From positions 3,566,001 to 3,630,000 of the forward strand of contig NZ_CP097484.1 in the NCBI RefSeq assembly GCF_023546765.1: a DNA stretch of 64,000 nucleotides, in the 5' to 3' direction. Positions 36,025 to 45,517 of the stretch are shown here, piece by piece; position 1 is the first letter of the stretch, and every line of letters begins with the position of its first letter. This DNA is from Methylobacterium tardum. Its GTDB lineage: Bacteria; Pseudomonadota; Alphaproteobacteria; Rhizobiales; Beijerinckiaceae. The notes under the pieces are model-generated. The model was not told where the DNA came from and searched no databases. It was given only the letters and a program-made list of their open reading frames with translations. A program made the translations under genes and the position numbers.

Positions 36025-38724
36025 GTGCCGGGACCTCGGTCGATGCTCGCCTCCGCGCTTCGCCCCGGCGCGGCTCTCGCCGCCGCGCTGGCCGCATTGG
36101 CCCTGGCGATCGCGTCGGCCGCGGCGCTGCTCGTGGTCGACATGAACCGGCAGGCCGTTCAGGACGTCGAGCGCGGCCTGGTCGGGCTTTCGGCCGTCCT
36201 CGCCGACCAGGCCGACCGCTCCCTGCAGGCGATGGAGATGGTGCAGGATGCCGTCATCGACGGCTTGCGCGAGGCGGGCGTCGCCACGTCCGAGGAGTAC
36301 GCGGCGGCGGCGGGCCGGCAGGACCTCCACCTCGCCCTCAGGGCCCGCATCGCCGCGCTCCCGCAGGTCAACGCGATCACGATCGTCGACCACGCCGGCA
36401 AACTGCTGAACTTCAGCCGCTACTGGCCGATCCCCGACGTCAACATCGCGGACCGAGACTACTTCAAGGCGCTCGCCGCGGACCCGGGGCGCGGACGTTT
36501 CGTCGGCCGACCGGTTCGGAATCGCGGCGACGGCGCATGGACGATCTACGTCGCCCGCAAGGTCTCAGCCTCCGACGGGACGTTCCTCGGCCTCGTGCTC
36601 GGCGCGGTAGAACTCGGCTACTTCGAGGGCCTCTACCGGCAGATCTCGCCGACCGACGACGCCGTCGTCTCGGTCTTCCGCGACGACGGCATGCTGCTCG
36701 TGCGCCACCCGCACCGGGCGGCCACGATCGGCAAGGTCCTGCCCACCGCGGCGGCTGCGCTGATCGCCGCGCGGGACCGGGCGGGCGGCGTCCTGCGCAA
36801 CGTCAGCCCGATCGACGGCCACGAGCGCCTCGTCGCGACGAAGGCCCTCGCCCGCTACCCGCTCATCCTCAGCGTCAGCCGGACGGTGGAGGCGAGCCTC
36901 GCCCCCGTCCGGCGCCAGGCTTTCGTCGTCGGCGCGTCGGCGGCGCTCCTGGTGTCATGCATCGCCGCCCTGTCCGCCCTCTTCCTCCGTCAGGCCCGCG
37001 CCTTGCGGCGCGCCGCCGCCGCCGAGGAGCGCGCCCGCGGCGAACGCGACCTGCGTGAGCATTGCGAGCGCTTCGGCTTCGCGCTCGACAACATGATCCA
37101 GGGCCTCTGCCTCTTCGACGCCGACAGGCGGCTGGTCGTCATGAACCAGCGCTTCGCCGAACTGTACGCGGTCCCGCGCCATCTTCGCGAGCCAGGCGCG
37201 AAGGCGGAAGACCTCCGCCGGGTCGTCCTGTCGCTGCGGGGGGAAGCGGGAGGCGACTGGGACATGGTCGTCACCCCGCCGGGTTCGGACGCCCCTTCGT
37301 TGACGGCCTCCGTCGTCCGCCTGTCCGACGACCGGGACGTCAGCGTCATGCGCGTGCCCGTTCCCGGCGGGGGGTGGATCTGCACGCACGAGGACGTCAC
37401 GGAGCGCCGCAGGAGCGAGGAGCGCCTCGGCTTCCTCGCGCGGCACGACGCCCTGACCGAGCTGCCGAATCGCGTGCAGTTCGCGGACGTGGTAGCCCGC
37501 GAGCTGGCGATCTGCGCCGGGACGGGGCAGGAGGCCGCGCTCCTCTGCCTCGACCTCGACGGGTTCAAGCAGGTGAACGACCTGTTCGGCCATCCCGCCG
37601 GGGACCGCCTGCTCGTCGAGGTCGCCAAACGACTGCGGGGGCTGCTGGGCGAACGCTGCGTCGCCGCGCGCCTGGGAGGCGACGAGTTCGCCGTGCTCGC
37701 GACCGGCCTCGATGGCCGCAGGACGCCCGCCACGACCGCACGGGCCGTCATCGACGCGCTGGGCGCGCCCTTCGCGGACGGCGAGCGGCGGATCGACGTC
37801 GGCTGCAGCGTCGGAATCGCTTCGTTCCCGCGCGACGGCGACACCTGCGAACGCCTTCTCTCCGCGTCCGACATGGCGTTGGTGCGCGCCAAGCGTGACG
37901 GCAAGGGGGGCTACCGTTTCTTCAAGCCGGAGATGGACGCCGCGGCGCGCGAACGGCATCAGCTGGCGCTCGACCTACGCGCGGCCATCGGCACCCCGCA
38001 GTTCGCGCTGCATTACCAACCGCAGTTCGAGGTCGCCACGGGCCGCGCCTGCGGCTTCGAGGCCCTCCTGCGCTGGACGCACCCGATCCGGGGAGCGATC
38101 CCGCCGACACTGTTCGTGCCGCTCGCCGAGGAGACAGGCGCGATCCTGCCGCTCGGCGAATGGGTGCTGCGGGAGGCCTGCCGCGAGGCTGCAACCTGGG
38201 GGCTGCCCCTCGGCATCGCCGTCAACCTCTCGATTGCGCAGTTCCGGCAGGCCGACCTGTGCGACGTGGTCAGGCAAGCGCTCGCGGAGACGGGACTGCG
38301 GCCCGATCGCCTGGAACTGGAGGTGACCGAGAGCCTGTTCCTCAATAGCGCGGCGCGCTCGCAGGAGGTGCTGGGCGACCTCAAGGCGCTCGGGGTGCGC
38401 ATCTCCATGGACGATTTCGGGACCGGCTACTCGTCGCTGGCCACGCTGCAGTCATTCCCCTTCGACAAGATCAAGATCGATCGCTCGTTCGTGGGCCAAG
38501 TCGGCGTCACGAGCAAGGGTGGCGCGATCGTGCGCGCGATCATCAGCCTCGGCGAGAGCCTCGGCGTCCCGGTTATCGCCGAAGGGATCGAGACGGAGGA
38601 GCAGCTCGCATTCCTGCGGCGGCACCGCTGCGCGGAGATGCAGGGCTATCTGCGCGGCATGCCACGGCCGATAGCGGAGTATCTCCCGCTGCTCGCTGCG
38701 GAGGTGGACCTTCGCGTCGCGTAG
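36025..38724 (+). CDS. Sensory GGDEF-EAL cyclic-di-GMP protein
   Basis: Membrane sensor of about 900 residues. Two hydrophobic segments (ALAAALAALALAIASAAALLVV cut here; and FVVGASAALLVSCIAALSAL near residue 315) bracket a periplasmic sensing domain of dCache type (NFSRYWPIPDVNIADRDYF). A PAS-like region follows (FALDNMIQGLCLFDADRRLV), then a GGDEF domain with ARLGGDEFAVLA and an EAL domain with FEALLRWTHP, EVTESLF, MDDFGTGYSSLA and IAEGIE. All catalytic signatures are present, so it could both make and break cyclic di-GMP. The GTG at 36025 has GGGGAG ten bases upstream; ATG 36043 is the alternative. No coupled neighbours. Confidence 0.85.
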   Translation: MPGPRSMLASALRPGAALAAALAALALAIASAAALLVVDMNRQAVQDVERGLVGLSAVLADQADRSLQAMEMVQDAVIDGLREAGVATSEEYAAAAGRQDLHLALRARIAALPQVNAITIVDHAGKLLNFSRYWPIPDVNIADRDYFKALAADPGRGRFVGRPVRNRGDGAWTIYVARKVSASDGTFLGLVLGAVELGYFEGLYRQISPTDDAVVSVFRDDGMLLVRHPHRAATIGKVLPTAAAALIAARDRAGGVLRNVSPIDGHERLVATKALARYPLILSVSRTVEASLAPVRRQAFVVGASAALLVSCIAALSALFLRQARALRRAAAAEERARGERDLREHCERFGFALDNMIQGLCLFDADRRLVVMNQRFAELYAVPRHLREPGAKAEDLRRVVLSLRGEAGGDWDMVVTPPGSDAPSLTASVVRLSDDRDVSVMRVPVPGGGWICTHEDVTERRRSEERLGFLARHDALTELPNRVQFADVVARELAICAGTGQEAALLCLDLDGFKQVNDLFGHPAGDRLLVEVAKRLRGLLGERCVAARLGGDEFAVLATGLDGRRTPATTARAVIDALGAPFADGERRIDVGCSVGIASFPRDGDTCERLLSASDMALVRAKRDGKGGYRFFKPEMDAAARERHQLALDLRAAIGTPQFALHYQPQFEVATGRACGFEALLRWTHPIRGAIPPTLFVPLAEETGAILPLGEWVLREACREAATWGLPLGIAVNLSIAQFRQADLCDVVRQALAETGLRPDRLELEVTESLFLNSAARSQEVLGDLKALGVRISMDDFGTGYSSLATLQSFPFDKIKIDRSFVGQVGVTSKGGAIVRAIISLGESLGVPVIAEGIETEEQLAFLRRHRCAEMQGYLRGMPRPIAEYLPLLAAEVDLRVA

Positions 38725-38967
38725 GCGCGCAGCCGGTGCACCGAACGCTCGGCGGAAGGCGGCGCCGGCACCCGCGACGCGAGCGCTGACCTGGGCGAGA
38801 CCTGTCAGCAGGCACATGCCGTTCAGGGGTGCCATCGATCTTTTCCCGATGCCGCCGAAGTCTTCATCCGGGGGGCGGTTCTGACGCTCGGCATCCACTG
38901 CTGGCGCGATCGAGCGAAGCGCTCGTCCTTCAGCGACCGTGGCGTCAGAACGGTGGCAGGGCGGCCC

Positions 38968-39541
38968 ATTCCGAGGCGCTCCTCCGCCGGTCCATCGACG
39001 CCGCGATCACCTGCGATAGATGTCCGACCTCGGCGACATCGAGCGGTTTCCGTTCTACCGGGAGCCCTACGTGCTGGTCGTGCCGCGCGGGCTCAGGGAG
39101 GAACTCGAAGGGCAGGAATTGGCCGCGATCTTCGAGAAGCATCGTCGCGTCCGGCACAGCGAGCGCTCCTATGTCGGCGGGCAGGTCGAACGGCACCTCA
39201 GCCGCTCGGGTCTCCGGCCTCCACGGGCGTTCGAGTTCGACACGTCGGACAGTCTCGTCGCGATGGTGGCGACCGGCATGGGGGTCGCCATCACCACGCC
39301 CCTGTGCCTGCTGCAGGGCATCGCGCATGCCAGCCACGTCAGCGTCCTGCCCCTGCCCGGTCCGGGGTTTTCCCGGGAGCCGCTGCTGGTCACGCGCCGA
39401 GGTTATCTGGTCTCATTGGCACCCCGGATCGCCGAGCTGGCTCGGGCCGCGATCATCCAGCGAGAGCTGCCCCGCATTCACGCGCTCGTGCCGTGGTTCT
39501 CGCCTCCCTCTTCCCCCGCAGCGCCTTCGATGGCTCGATAA
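38968..39541 (+). pseudogene. LysR-type regulator, C-terminal remnant
   Basis: Only the second half of a LysR substrate-binding domain remains. RSIDAAITC is followed, after a frame change near 39015, by DIERFPFYREPYVLVVPRGL, then SDSLVAMVATGMGVAITTPL and LPLPGPGFSREPLLVTRRG. The N-terminal HTH is missing upstream, so even if the frame change is a sequencing error this is a truncated gene without DNA-binding ability. Confidence 0.65.
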
Positions 39542-40149
39542 GCCCAAGGCTCTGATCCAGCACATCAATACGGCATCAAATCTGCTATGTTTATTGGTGC
39601 TTTAAATCTTTTTGATGTGCGTGTATAGATAACCGCGCCACAAGCAGATTAGCCTCTAAGGGCGTTCAATGATTTGTTACTATGTACGCCAAATACAAAC
39701 TTTTGATACTTCGCAAGTGTCTGCTTTTGGCAAGCGCCGACACTCGTTCTCATGGCTGACATGGGTCGTAGTCTGAACGTCCGGTTGCGTGGAGCGGGTC
39801 AGCTTCCGCTTCTGAGCCTGCTTTGATTTTCCGGGCTAGCCACGAATGGCCGCCTACCGGAAGCGACGATCGCAATCCGCGCAGCTGGCATGGTCCGGAT
39901 CCGAGAGCTGGCATGCGTCGAGCGCTGCCGCGGCAGATGCAAGCGGCTGTGCACGAAACCTGGGCGAAGCTTGTCTGGGAAGCCTGAGCCCATGCCCCGC
40001 GAAGCCGCGTTTCGGCCAATGCCTAGCCTGACGCGCTCAAACACAGCATGGCCACCTCGACCCGTCGTACGAAAGCTGCCTTTCGGATTGCTCCGCAGCC
40101 CTGGGTTGTGTTTCAAATGCCTTCGGCGGTCTTGGAACCTGGACAGAGC
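39542..40149. other. AT-richer intergenic region
   Basis: From 39560 to about 39760 the composition drops well below the window average; the rest returns to normal. No gene, repeat or transposon end is recognised, though short frames on both strands look like eroded coding sequence. Confidence 0.3.
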
Positions 40150-40785
40150 ATGCCACGCCGATCAGCGGACGCCCATCTCTCGGCGGCCTCCCTGCCGCTC
40201 ACGACGCTCGACATCGGCCTGTGGGAAGAAGACGTCGACGCCGACCGGGTCCGCGCCGACGAGGTGATGGCACGGATGTTCGGGCTGTCCGGCGCGGCGG
40301 TCACAGAAGGCATCTCGCGCGCGCACCTCCTTTCAATCTTCCATCCCGAGGACGTGGCCCGGGACCCAGAGCGCCGCCGCAGCGTGCGGGAAGAAGGCGG
40401 GCTGTTCGTATGGGAGCACCGCATCCTGCCCGCGCCGGGCGTCGTGCGCTGGGTTCTCGCCCGCGGACACTACGAGCGGGACGTAGATGGTGGGATGCGC
40501 GGGCGCGGGATCGTCATCGACGTGACCGACAGCCGGACAGACAGCCGCATCGATGGCCCCGCGCACTTCCTCGCGGCCTTCGAGACGTCGGGGTCCGTGT
40601 TGGAACGCATCGCGGACAATGCGATCGAGGCCTGCGACCTGATCCGCTCCCTGGACGCGGACAAGGCGGCGCGGCTGCGGCTGCTGGTCGACGCCTTGCT
40701 GCACGAACTCGGACGCCAGCTCGCGGCCTCGCTTCACGAGGACGCCGCGAGGCCCGCCATATCGCGCGGTTCCAAGGTACACTGA
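40150..40785 (+). CDS. PAS-domain signalling protein
   Basis: Protein of about 211 residues with one PAS/PAC unit: MPRRSADAHLSAASLPLTTL start, then VRADEVMARMFGLSG, LLSIFHPEDVARDPERRR, the PAC-like FVWEHRILPAPGVVRWVLAR and GRGIVIDVTDSR. A helical C-terminus (AFETSGSVLERIADNAIEAC, LLVDALLHELGRQL) ends the chain, with no kinase or cyclase domain. It is probably a sensor or adaptor of signalling complexes. ATG 40150 has GGACAG upstream; earlier in-frame ATGs at 40048 and 40117 are possible. Confidence 0.7.
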   Translation: MPRRSADAHLSAASLPLTTLDIGLWEEDVDADRVRADEVMARMFGLSGAAVTEGISRAHLLSIFHPEDVARDPERRRSVREEGGLFVWEHRILPAPGVVRWVLARGHYERDVDGGMRGRGIVIDVTDSRTDSRIDGPAHFLAAFETSGSVLERIADNAIEACDLIRSLDADKAARLRLLVDALLHELGRQLAASLHEDAARPAISRGSKVH

Positions 40786-41047
40786 AGCGGCCCCGCGCGC
40801 CGACCCGGTCTGAGTCGAGTATCCGGGCGCTGATAGCCGACCCAATGTTCCGCGTTGAGAACGTAGGGGATGAGAGGCAAGCAACACCATAGTTGCGTGC
40901 CTCGAACACCAAAGATCCGCACATGTTTCGAGGCTCTGCGCAACCTCACATGTGATGAGGCTTCGGACGGTTTTTGGGTTGCAGCCCGGGATCAGAGAAT
41001 CGCTTGACCGGCCGGCGCTCCCGCCGTGGGCGGGACGAGGCTTCGCC

Positions 41048-41710
41048 ATGGGCTACAAGCATAGCAATCCGCAGAACCGGGCGAAGGCGGCGTCCCTGCT
41101 CAGGCAGCTGAAGGGCCAGCTCGTGGACGTGACGGGCGTGCGGGTGGAAGCCCTGAGCAACGTCTACGCCGCCGCCGAGGCGTACTGGCAGCTTTCCAAG
41201 GCAGCCGGCGTCCACCTGTACCAGGAAGGCGGCGGCTGGCACGCCGACCTGGAGTTCAAGGGACTGCCGCACGGCATCCCGAGGATCGTCGGAACCCCCG
41301 AGCCCGTCGCGACGCGGGCGGAGGCCATCGAGAGCGTGGTCGAGATGATGTCGATGTGCGCCCAGCGCGACAACGTCCCGCCCCCGGATCCGGCGACGGG
41401 GCTACGCTGGTTCCGGTTCGGCGAGCATCAGATCCCGGTCGACCCGCGGATGCTGCAACACTTTGTCTCCCGCGTTCCGGAGGTCGCGTTCGACGCGGAT
41501 CACATCCGGAAGGAACTCGACGTCCTCCGGGCCGACATCTCGGGCGACGCCCCCGTCACGGCCGATGCCTGGGAGGCTGCCGAGTTCCAGCTCCGTTACG
41601 ACGCTAGCCGGATGTGCTGCGCCGCCATGGCCTTCGGCATCATGCAGATGTCGTACGATCCGCCGGCGGACCTCGATCTGGCCTTGGCGGCCGCCCCCGG
41701 AATGCACTGA
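41048..41710 (+). CDS. Hypothetical protein (220 aa)
   Basis: Soluble protein of 220 residues that I do not recognise. It opens MGYKHSNPQNRAKAASLLRQ, has a central GGGWHADLEFKGLPHGIPRI and ends with helices including FQLRYDASRMCCAAMAFGIM. The frame continues upstream but the ATG at 41048 has GAGG at suitable distance, and residue use before it is poor. It converges on the second TniQ-like gene with only 13 bases between the stops. Confidence 0.55.
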   Translation: MGYKHSNPQNRAKAASLLRQLKGQLVDVTGVRVEALSNVYAAAEAYWQLSKAAGVHLYQEGGGWHADLEFKGLPHGIPRIVGTPEPVATRAEAIESVVEMMSMCAQRDNVPPPDPATGLRWFRFGEHQIPVDPRMLQHFVSRVPEVAFDADHIRKELDVLRADISGDAPVTADAWEAAEFQLRYDASRMCCAAMAFGIMQMSYDPPADLDLALAAAPGMH

Positions 41711-41723
41711 ACGCCGCGGCCGG

Positions 41724-43391
41724 TCATGCGGCGTCGGCCGCCGACAGGCAAGCCGTCAGGTCGCGGCGTCGGTAAAGCTTCATCCGGACCCGGTCGTACG
41801 CCGCCGCGTCCCCGATGCCGGCTTCAGCGAGCCGACGCATCGCCTGCTGGGGCGCGAGGCCCAGGACGGCGGCCGCCTCCTTCAGGGTGACGTACTCCGA
41901 GGCGAACGCCTCGACGCTCGCCCTGGTCAACGCCCTCACTGACCGCGGATCGCGCGGGCGGTATCCGGGTGACCATTCCAGCATCCCTTCCCTGACCGGG
42001 CACCACAGTCTCCCCGGGTCCACGCCGGCCAGCATGGCGGCCGCCTCGGTCTCGGTGACGTCGTCGGGGGAGCCGGCGCCCTGGAGGACCGTGGATAGCT
42101 CGTCGCGGTCGATCAGGAGGTCGCCGTAGCGTCCGCCCGTCGTATGGCGTCCGACCCATGCGAGCCGCTCGTCGAGGATGAGGTTCAGGATCTCGACGGT
42201 GCCGACGCGCAAGCCGGGCGCCGCACGCTCGATCGTCATCCTCGGCTCGGCGGGGTTGGCCACCGGCACCGCGTTCCTAAACAGCCTCGCCATGAAGGCG
42301 TCGACGTCCGGACGGAGGAATCGGCGTTTCGAGCCCGCGTTCCGGTCGGCCTCGGGCAAGGGCGACAGCAGTCCCGCCTCCTCAAGGTGCCCGACCTGCT
42401 TCGCTGAGAAGCCGGTCCTGGCGGCGACGTCCTTGGCCGTGAGGTGGTCCTCGACGTCGGCGACGACCCTCCCGAACTCCTCGACGGTGATCCAGAGCCG
42501 CCGCCCGTCGGCGACCGCCTCGGGGCCGACCAGCCGGATCAGCCCGGCGTCGGACCGGGAGCTCGAAAAAGCGGCGCTCCTTTGCGTGTGCATGCGCCGC
42601 TCGTCCAGCCGCACGCCGAGGAAGGCGGTCCCCGGGCTTATGGGGAGCCTCCCGAAGGCGTGCTCCCGCAGGACGTGGCGGAATTTCTCGAACGCGACGT
42701 CCTTGGGATTCGCCCGCAGGACTGCGTGGACGCGCCCGTAGACCTTGCCATGGCCGACGGAGCCGCGCTTCCCGAAACGGACGCGCCCGACGATGCCGTC
42801 GAGGGCGCTCCCGACCGCCTCGGCCCCCTGCGCGGCGGTGCGGTAGCCCTCCTCCGCGGCCCGCGCGAGGTCCGCCATGCCCATGTCCGAGGGATGCGTT
42901 CCCGGACCGTGAAGGACCGAGGTCCCGAGCCCCTCGCAGAAGGCCGAGGCGGCGTGCAGGGGCACGTCGTCGAGCCAGTTGCCGGGATTGCGCATGCCAT
43001 CGAGCCTGGCGACGAACCAGTCCACGAAGGCGGTGCCAGTGGCGGGTTCAGCCTCCGCCCGGAGCCGGTCGAGCACGGGGAGCACGCGGCGCGCCAACGT
43101 CGCCGAGAAGTCGTGACCGGCCCGGAGCGTCGCATCGGCCTCGACGTGGACCAGCACGGCCCCGTGCCGGCCGCAGACCCGGACCGGTAGCAGCAACCAT
43201 TCAAGCCTCGACCACGGCCGGGCCTTCGTGGGGTTCTCGAACCGGGCGAGGTCTTCCGCGACGCAGTGCGGGCAGACCCTCGTCGCGGAGGTCAGGACCG
43301 ATCCGGGCGGGAGCCGGTGACCGCCGACCTCCGCGGCCTTGTCGCCGACGGCGTGCGTGGGCGTGTAGCGACCGAGGTCGAAGCGGCTCAC
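41724..43391 (-). CDS. TniQ/TnsD-like protein (2), N-terminally truncated or chimeric
   Basis: TniQ-family protein of about 555 residues. The zinc block is VCPHCVAEDLARFENPTKAR followed by the usual PVRVCGRHGAVLV. The long C-terminus carries at least three HTH or excisionase-like units: DVAARTGFSAKQVGHLEEAG with RRFLRPDVDAFM, TETEAAAMLAGVDPGRLW, and VTLKEAAAVLGLAPQQAMRR with RRRDL, suitable for reading a target DNA. The 60-70 residues that normally precede the first zinc Cys pair are missing. In their place lies the end of an AAA+ fragment gene, which overlaps by four bases. The GTG at 43391 is the nominal start. Confidence 0.7.
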   Translation of the reverse strand: MSRFDLGRYTPTHAVGDKAAEVGGHRLPPGSVLTSATRVCPHCVAEDLARFENPTKARPWSRLEWLLLPVRVCGRHGAVLVHVEADATLRAGHDFSATLARRVLPVLDRLRAEAEPATGTAFVDWFVARLDGMRNPGNWLDDVPLHAASAFCEGLGTSVLHGPGTHPSDMGMADLARAAEEGYRTAAQGAEAVGSALDGIVGRVRFGKRGSVGHGKVYGRVHAVLRANPKDVAFEKFRHVLREHAFGRLPISPGTAFLGVRLDERRMHTQRSAAFSSSRSDAGLIRLVGPEAVADGRRLWITVEEFGRVVADVEDHLTAKDVAARTGFSAKQVGHLEEAGLLSPLPEADRNAGSKRRFLRPDVDAFMARLFRNAVPVANPAEPRMTIERAAPGLRVGTVEILNLILDERLAWVGRHTTGGRYGDLLIDRDELSTVLQGAGSPDDVTETEAAAMLAGVDPGRLWCPVREGMLEWSPGYRPRDPRSVRALTRASVEAFASEYVTLKEAAAVLGLAPQQAMRRLAEAGIGDAAAYDRVRMKLYRRRDLTACLSAADAA

Positions 43392-43894
43392 CGGCGTCGG
43401 CCGGCGCAGGTTGGCCAGGAGATCGGCCCGATCCTGACGTAGAGGTCGGCGGATGCGACGAGGGTCGCAGGCAGGTAGCGCGCCGGGCTCTGCGAGACGC
43501 CTGCGACGCGCGCGCCGTCCGAGAGCAGGCGCCCGACCTTCTCATTGCCCTCCGTCGGTCTATCCTGAGTGCGTGAGGCGCCGGATCTGCAGCAGATGTG
43601 GGCGAAATCGGTGAGACTCCGGAGCGCCAGTTCGATGCCGGGGATCCAGTCCGGGCTCGGAACCTCGACCACGACGGCGATGCCGTCCGCTTCCCGCAGG
43701 CGGCGCAGACCCGCGGGGCCAAGGGCTTCGGCGAGCGCCACGGTGGGAAGCACGTCGCGGGCGGGGCGTAGGCCGTTCAGGCAGGCGGCGACGTAGGTGT
43801 CGTCGGCCGCTTCGACGGGGAACTCGACATCGATGGGGTCCGCCGGCGGGCGACGCTTGCCGAGGATGCGGCTCTCGATGGTCTGACGGGTCAT
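43388..43894 (-). pseudogene. N-terminal fragment of an FtsH-type AAA+ gene
   Basis: About 168 residues that match the N-terminal domain of the FtsH-type protein at 15524-17566. IAVVVEVPSPDWIPGIE parallels AILLVTVPAMEWVEPVA, and GNEKVGRLLSDGARVAGVSQ plus SPARYLPATL parallels NGEVRQALQDGAVVIGVSQ plus DPARLLPRDP. The match stops at about ADLYVRIGP, exactly where the TniQ-like sequence takes over, so the AAA+ and peptidase domains are gone. One added G near 43430 would fuse this fragment in frame to the TniQ-like protein. ATG 43894 has GGAGG seven bases upstream. It is best read as a recombination junction. Confidence 0.6.
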
Positions 43895-44350
43895 GGCTGC
43901 CTCCAAGCGCGAGGCAGCCATCCGCTGACGCGGCGAGCTAGGCCTCGGGAGGTTTCTGGGTCTGGCGAGGGATGCGCGGCCGGCCGGCTATGCCGACGGG
44001 CGTCGCGGACCGGCGGGAACGCCGGCGATCCCGTTTTCGCGGGCACGTCCAGGGCATAGAAGGGCTTTCGAGGCTGGGGCCGCCCGAGCGTCAGCTACGA
44101 GGGCGGTATGGGTGCTTCCGCATCGGCGGGGGCACAGGAAGCGCCTTCGACGCGCCGAGAACACATACAGAACGCCGCGAATCGGCGTCAACAGATTTGG
44201 CAGTTCCCGAACTACCTTTCATGCGTTCCCGTGGATAGCGGGGATGACGCTGGGGGCTCTCTACCGATCGCGCGAACCCCAAGCTCGCTCGCGCCCTAGC
44301 CCAAGGGTTGCCTCGGATCACCCCGAGAGCGTGCGAGCCGCCGATACTTG
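43895..44350. other. Divergent intergenic region
   Basis: Between the AAA+ fragment (minus) and the Lit-like gene (plus). No gene was recognised on either strand. This is a candidate place for a transposon end, but I could not identify paired terminal repeats. Confidence 0.3.
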
Positions 44351-45385
44351 ATGGCCAATGGGCGTCCTAGCCATATCGGCGGCGGCAGGCACGACCTACT
44401 CGATGCCGTGTCCCGCGCCGCACGTAGAGCAAAATCCATGAGTTGCCTTCCTCAGGTGTTCTCGACATTCCGACCCGTCGTCGAACGATGGTACCTCGCC
44501 TGCTGTGACGATGCCGGCGTGACACCGGCCGAAGTGCCCTTGAAGCTTGAGGACTTGGCTCTGGAAGTTCCTCGGACCTTCAGGTCGGAGTTCGCGGCCG
44601 TGACGCCCCCGCCTGCAGTGAGGATCACCTGGAACGGTCTTGCGAGCCTGTGGGCTTTTTCCCAGGCGGTCGTTCGGGTCGGACGTCCCATGTTCGAGGC
44701 CCAGAGAACAGCCGACCCTACCGCAGGCCCTCCGCAGCTTGCGATCGGCGGAGAGCTTGAGGAGGGGCTGCATCTCTTCGAACTGTCGTCGAGACTGAGC
44801 AGGAACAAGTTCGACGGCTGGGTCGATTGGGCTCCGGTGCCGGACCCCGACGCCGTCGGTGCCAGCCTTGGCGGCAACCGCACCTTCGAGAACGCACTCG
44901 GCTGGATCATGCGTCACGAGTTGGCTCATCTGAGGCTGAACCATCATGCCGTGGCCGAGCCGTTGCCGCACGAAGCCAAGGAACAGGAATTCCAGGCCGA
45001 CGCGCAAGCCACGCATTGGATGAAGGGATCGTTGCAGGTCGATCCGGGCAGGGCTCTGGAGACGCGACCCTCGGAGACCGAGCTGGATCTGGAGCGGCGT
45101 GCCCTCGGCATGTTCACCGGGCTTGCCTGGGTGGCGCAATTCGAACTCGTCCCTCATGGAAACAGCTCGACGCATCCGCCCGTGATGGATCGCATCGGTA
45201 GGATGATCGGCGACCTGAGACTCGCGGATGACAGTTTCGCCTGTGAGATGCTCTCTTACGTGACCAAGGTGTTGGTCGATCCGGAAGGCGTATGGCCTCC
45301 GGACCAGGAAGTCCCGACCGCCAAGGACGCGGCGATGGAAGCGATGTTCAGGCTGAGCCGTGCGGTGGCCGCCTTCAAAGGCTGA
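44351..45385 (+). CDS. Lit-like peptidase U49 (predicted phage-exclusion protease)
   Basis: Protein of about 344 residues with a zincin site. ALGWIMRHELAHLRLNHHAV (HELAH near residue 192) is followed by KEQEFQADAQATHWM, the H-E-x2-H plus E-x2-(A)D layout of phage-exclusion protein Lit (peptidase U49), which in E. coli e14 cleaves EF-Tu when phage T4 infects. The long helical N-terminus and C-terminal FTGLAWVAQFELV with THPPVMDRIGRMIG also fit. An abortive-infection role is inferred. No cognate sensor peptide is visible. The ATG at 44351 has no strong ribosome-binding site. It ends in a bidirectional terminator shared with the convergent ubiquitin-like cassette. Confidence 0.75.
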   Translation: MANGRPSHIGGGRHDLLDAVSRAARRAKSMSCLPQVFSTFRPVVERWYLACCDDAGVTPAEVPLKLEDLALEVPRTFRSEFAAVTPPPAVRITWNGLASLWAFSQAVVRVGRPMFEAQRTADPTAGPPQLAIGGELEEGLHLFELSSRLSRNKFDGWVDWAPVPDPDAVGASLGGNRTFENALGWIMRHELAHLRLNHHAVAEPLPHEAKEQEFQADAQATHWMKGSLQVDPGRALETRPSETELDLERRALGMFTGLAWVAQFELVPHGNSSTHPPVMDRIGRMIGDLRLADDSFACEMLSYVTKVLVDPEGVWPPDQEVPTAKDAAMEAMFRLSRAVAAFKG

Positions 45386-45427
45386 CGCGCGGTTCGAAAG
45401 GCTCGTAGATCCCGGTGACCCGGGCCG

Positions 45428-45472
45428 GCCAAGCCATGCCCGGGTGTGTCGCGCTCTCGGGCATGGCTTGGC
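45428..45472. terminator. Bidirectional stem-loop terminator
   Basis: A perfect 15-bp inverted repeat, GCCAAGCCATGCCCG at 45428-45442 pairing with 45458-45472 around a 15-base loop, lies between the convergent Lit-like and DUF6527 genes. Confidence 0.85.
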
Positions 45473-45517
45473 ATGCTTGAGGCGTCGCCTAACGAGATTT
45501 CGACGCCGGCGTCGCGG

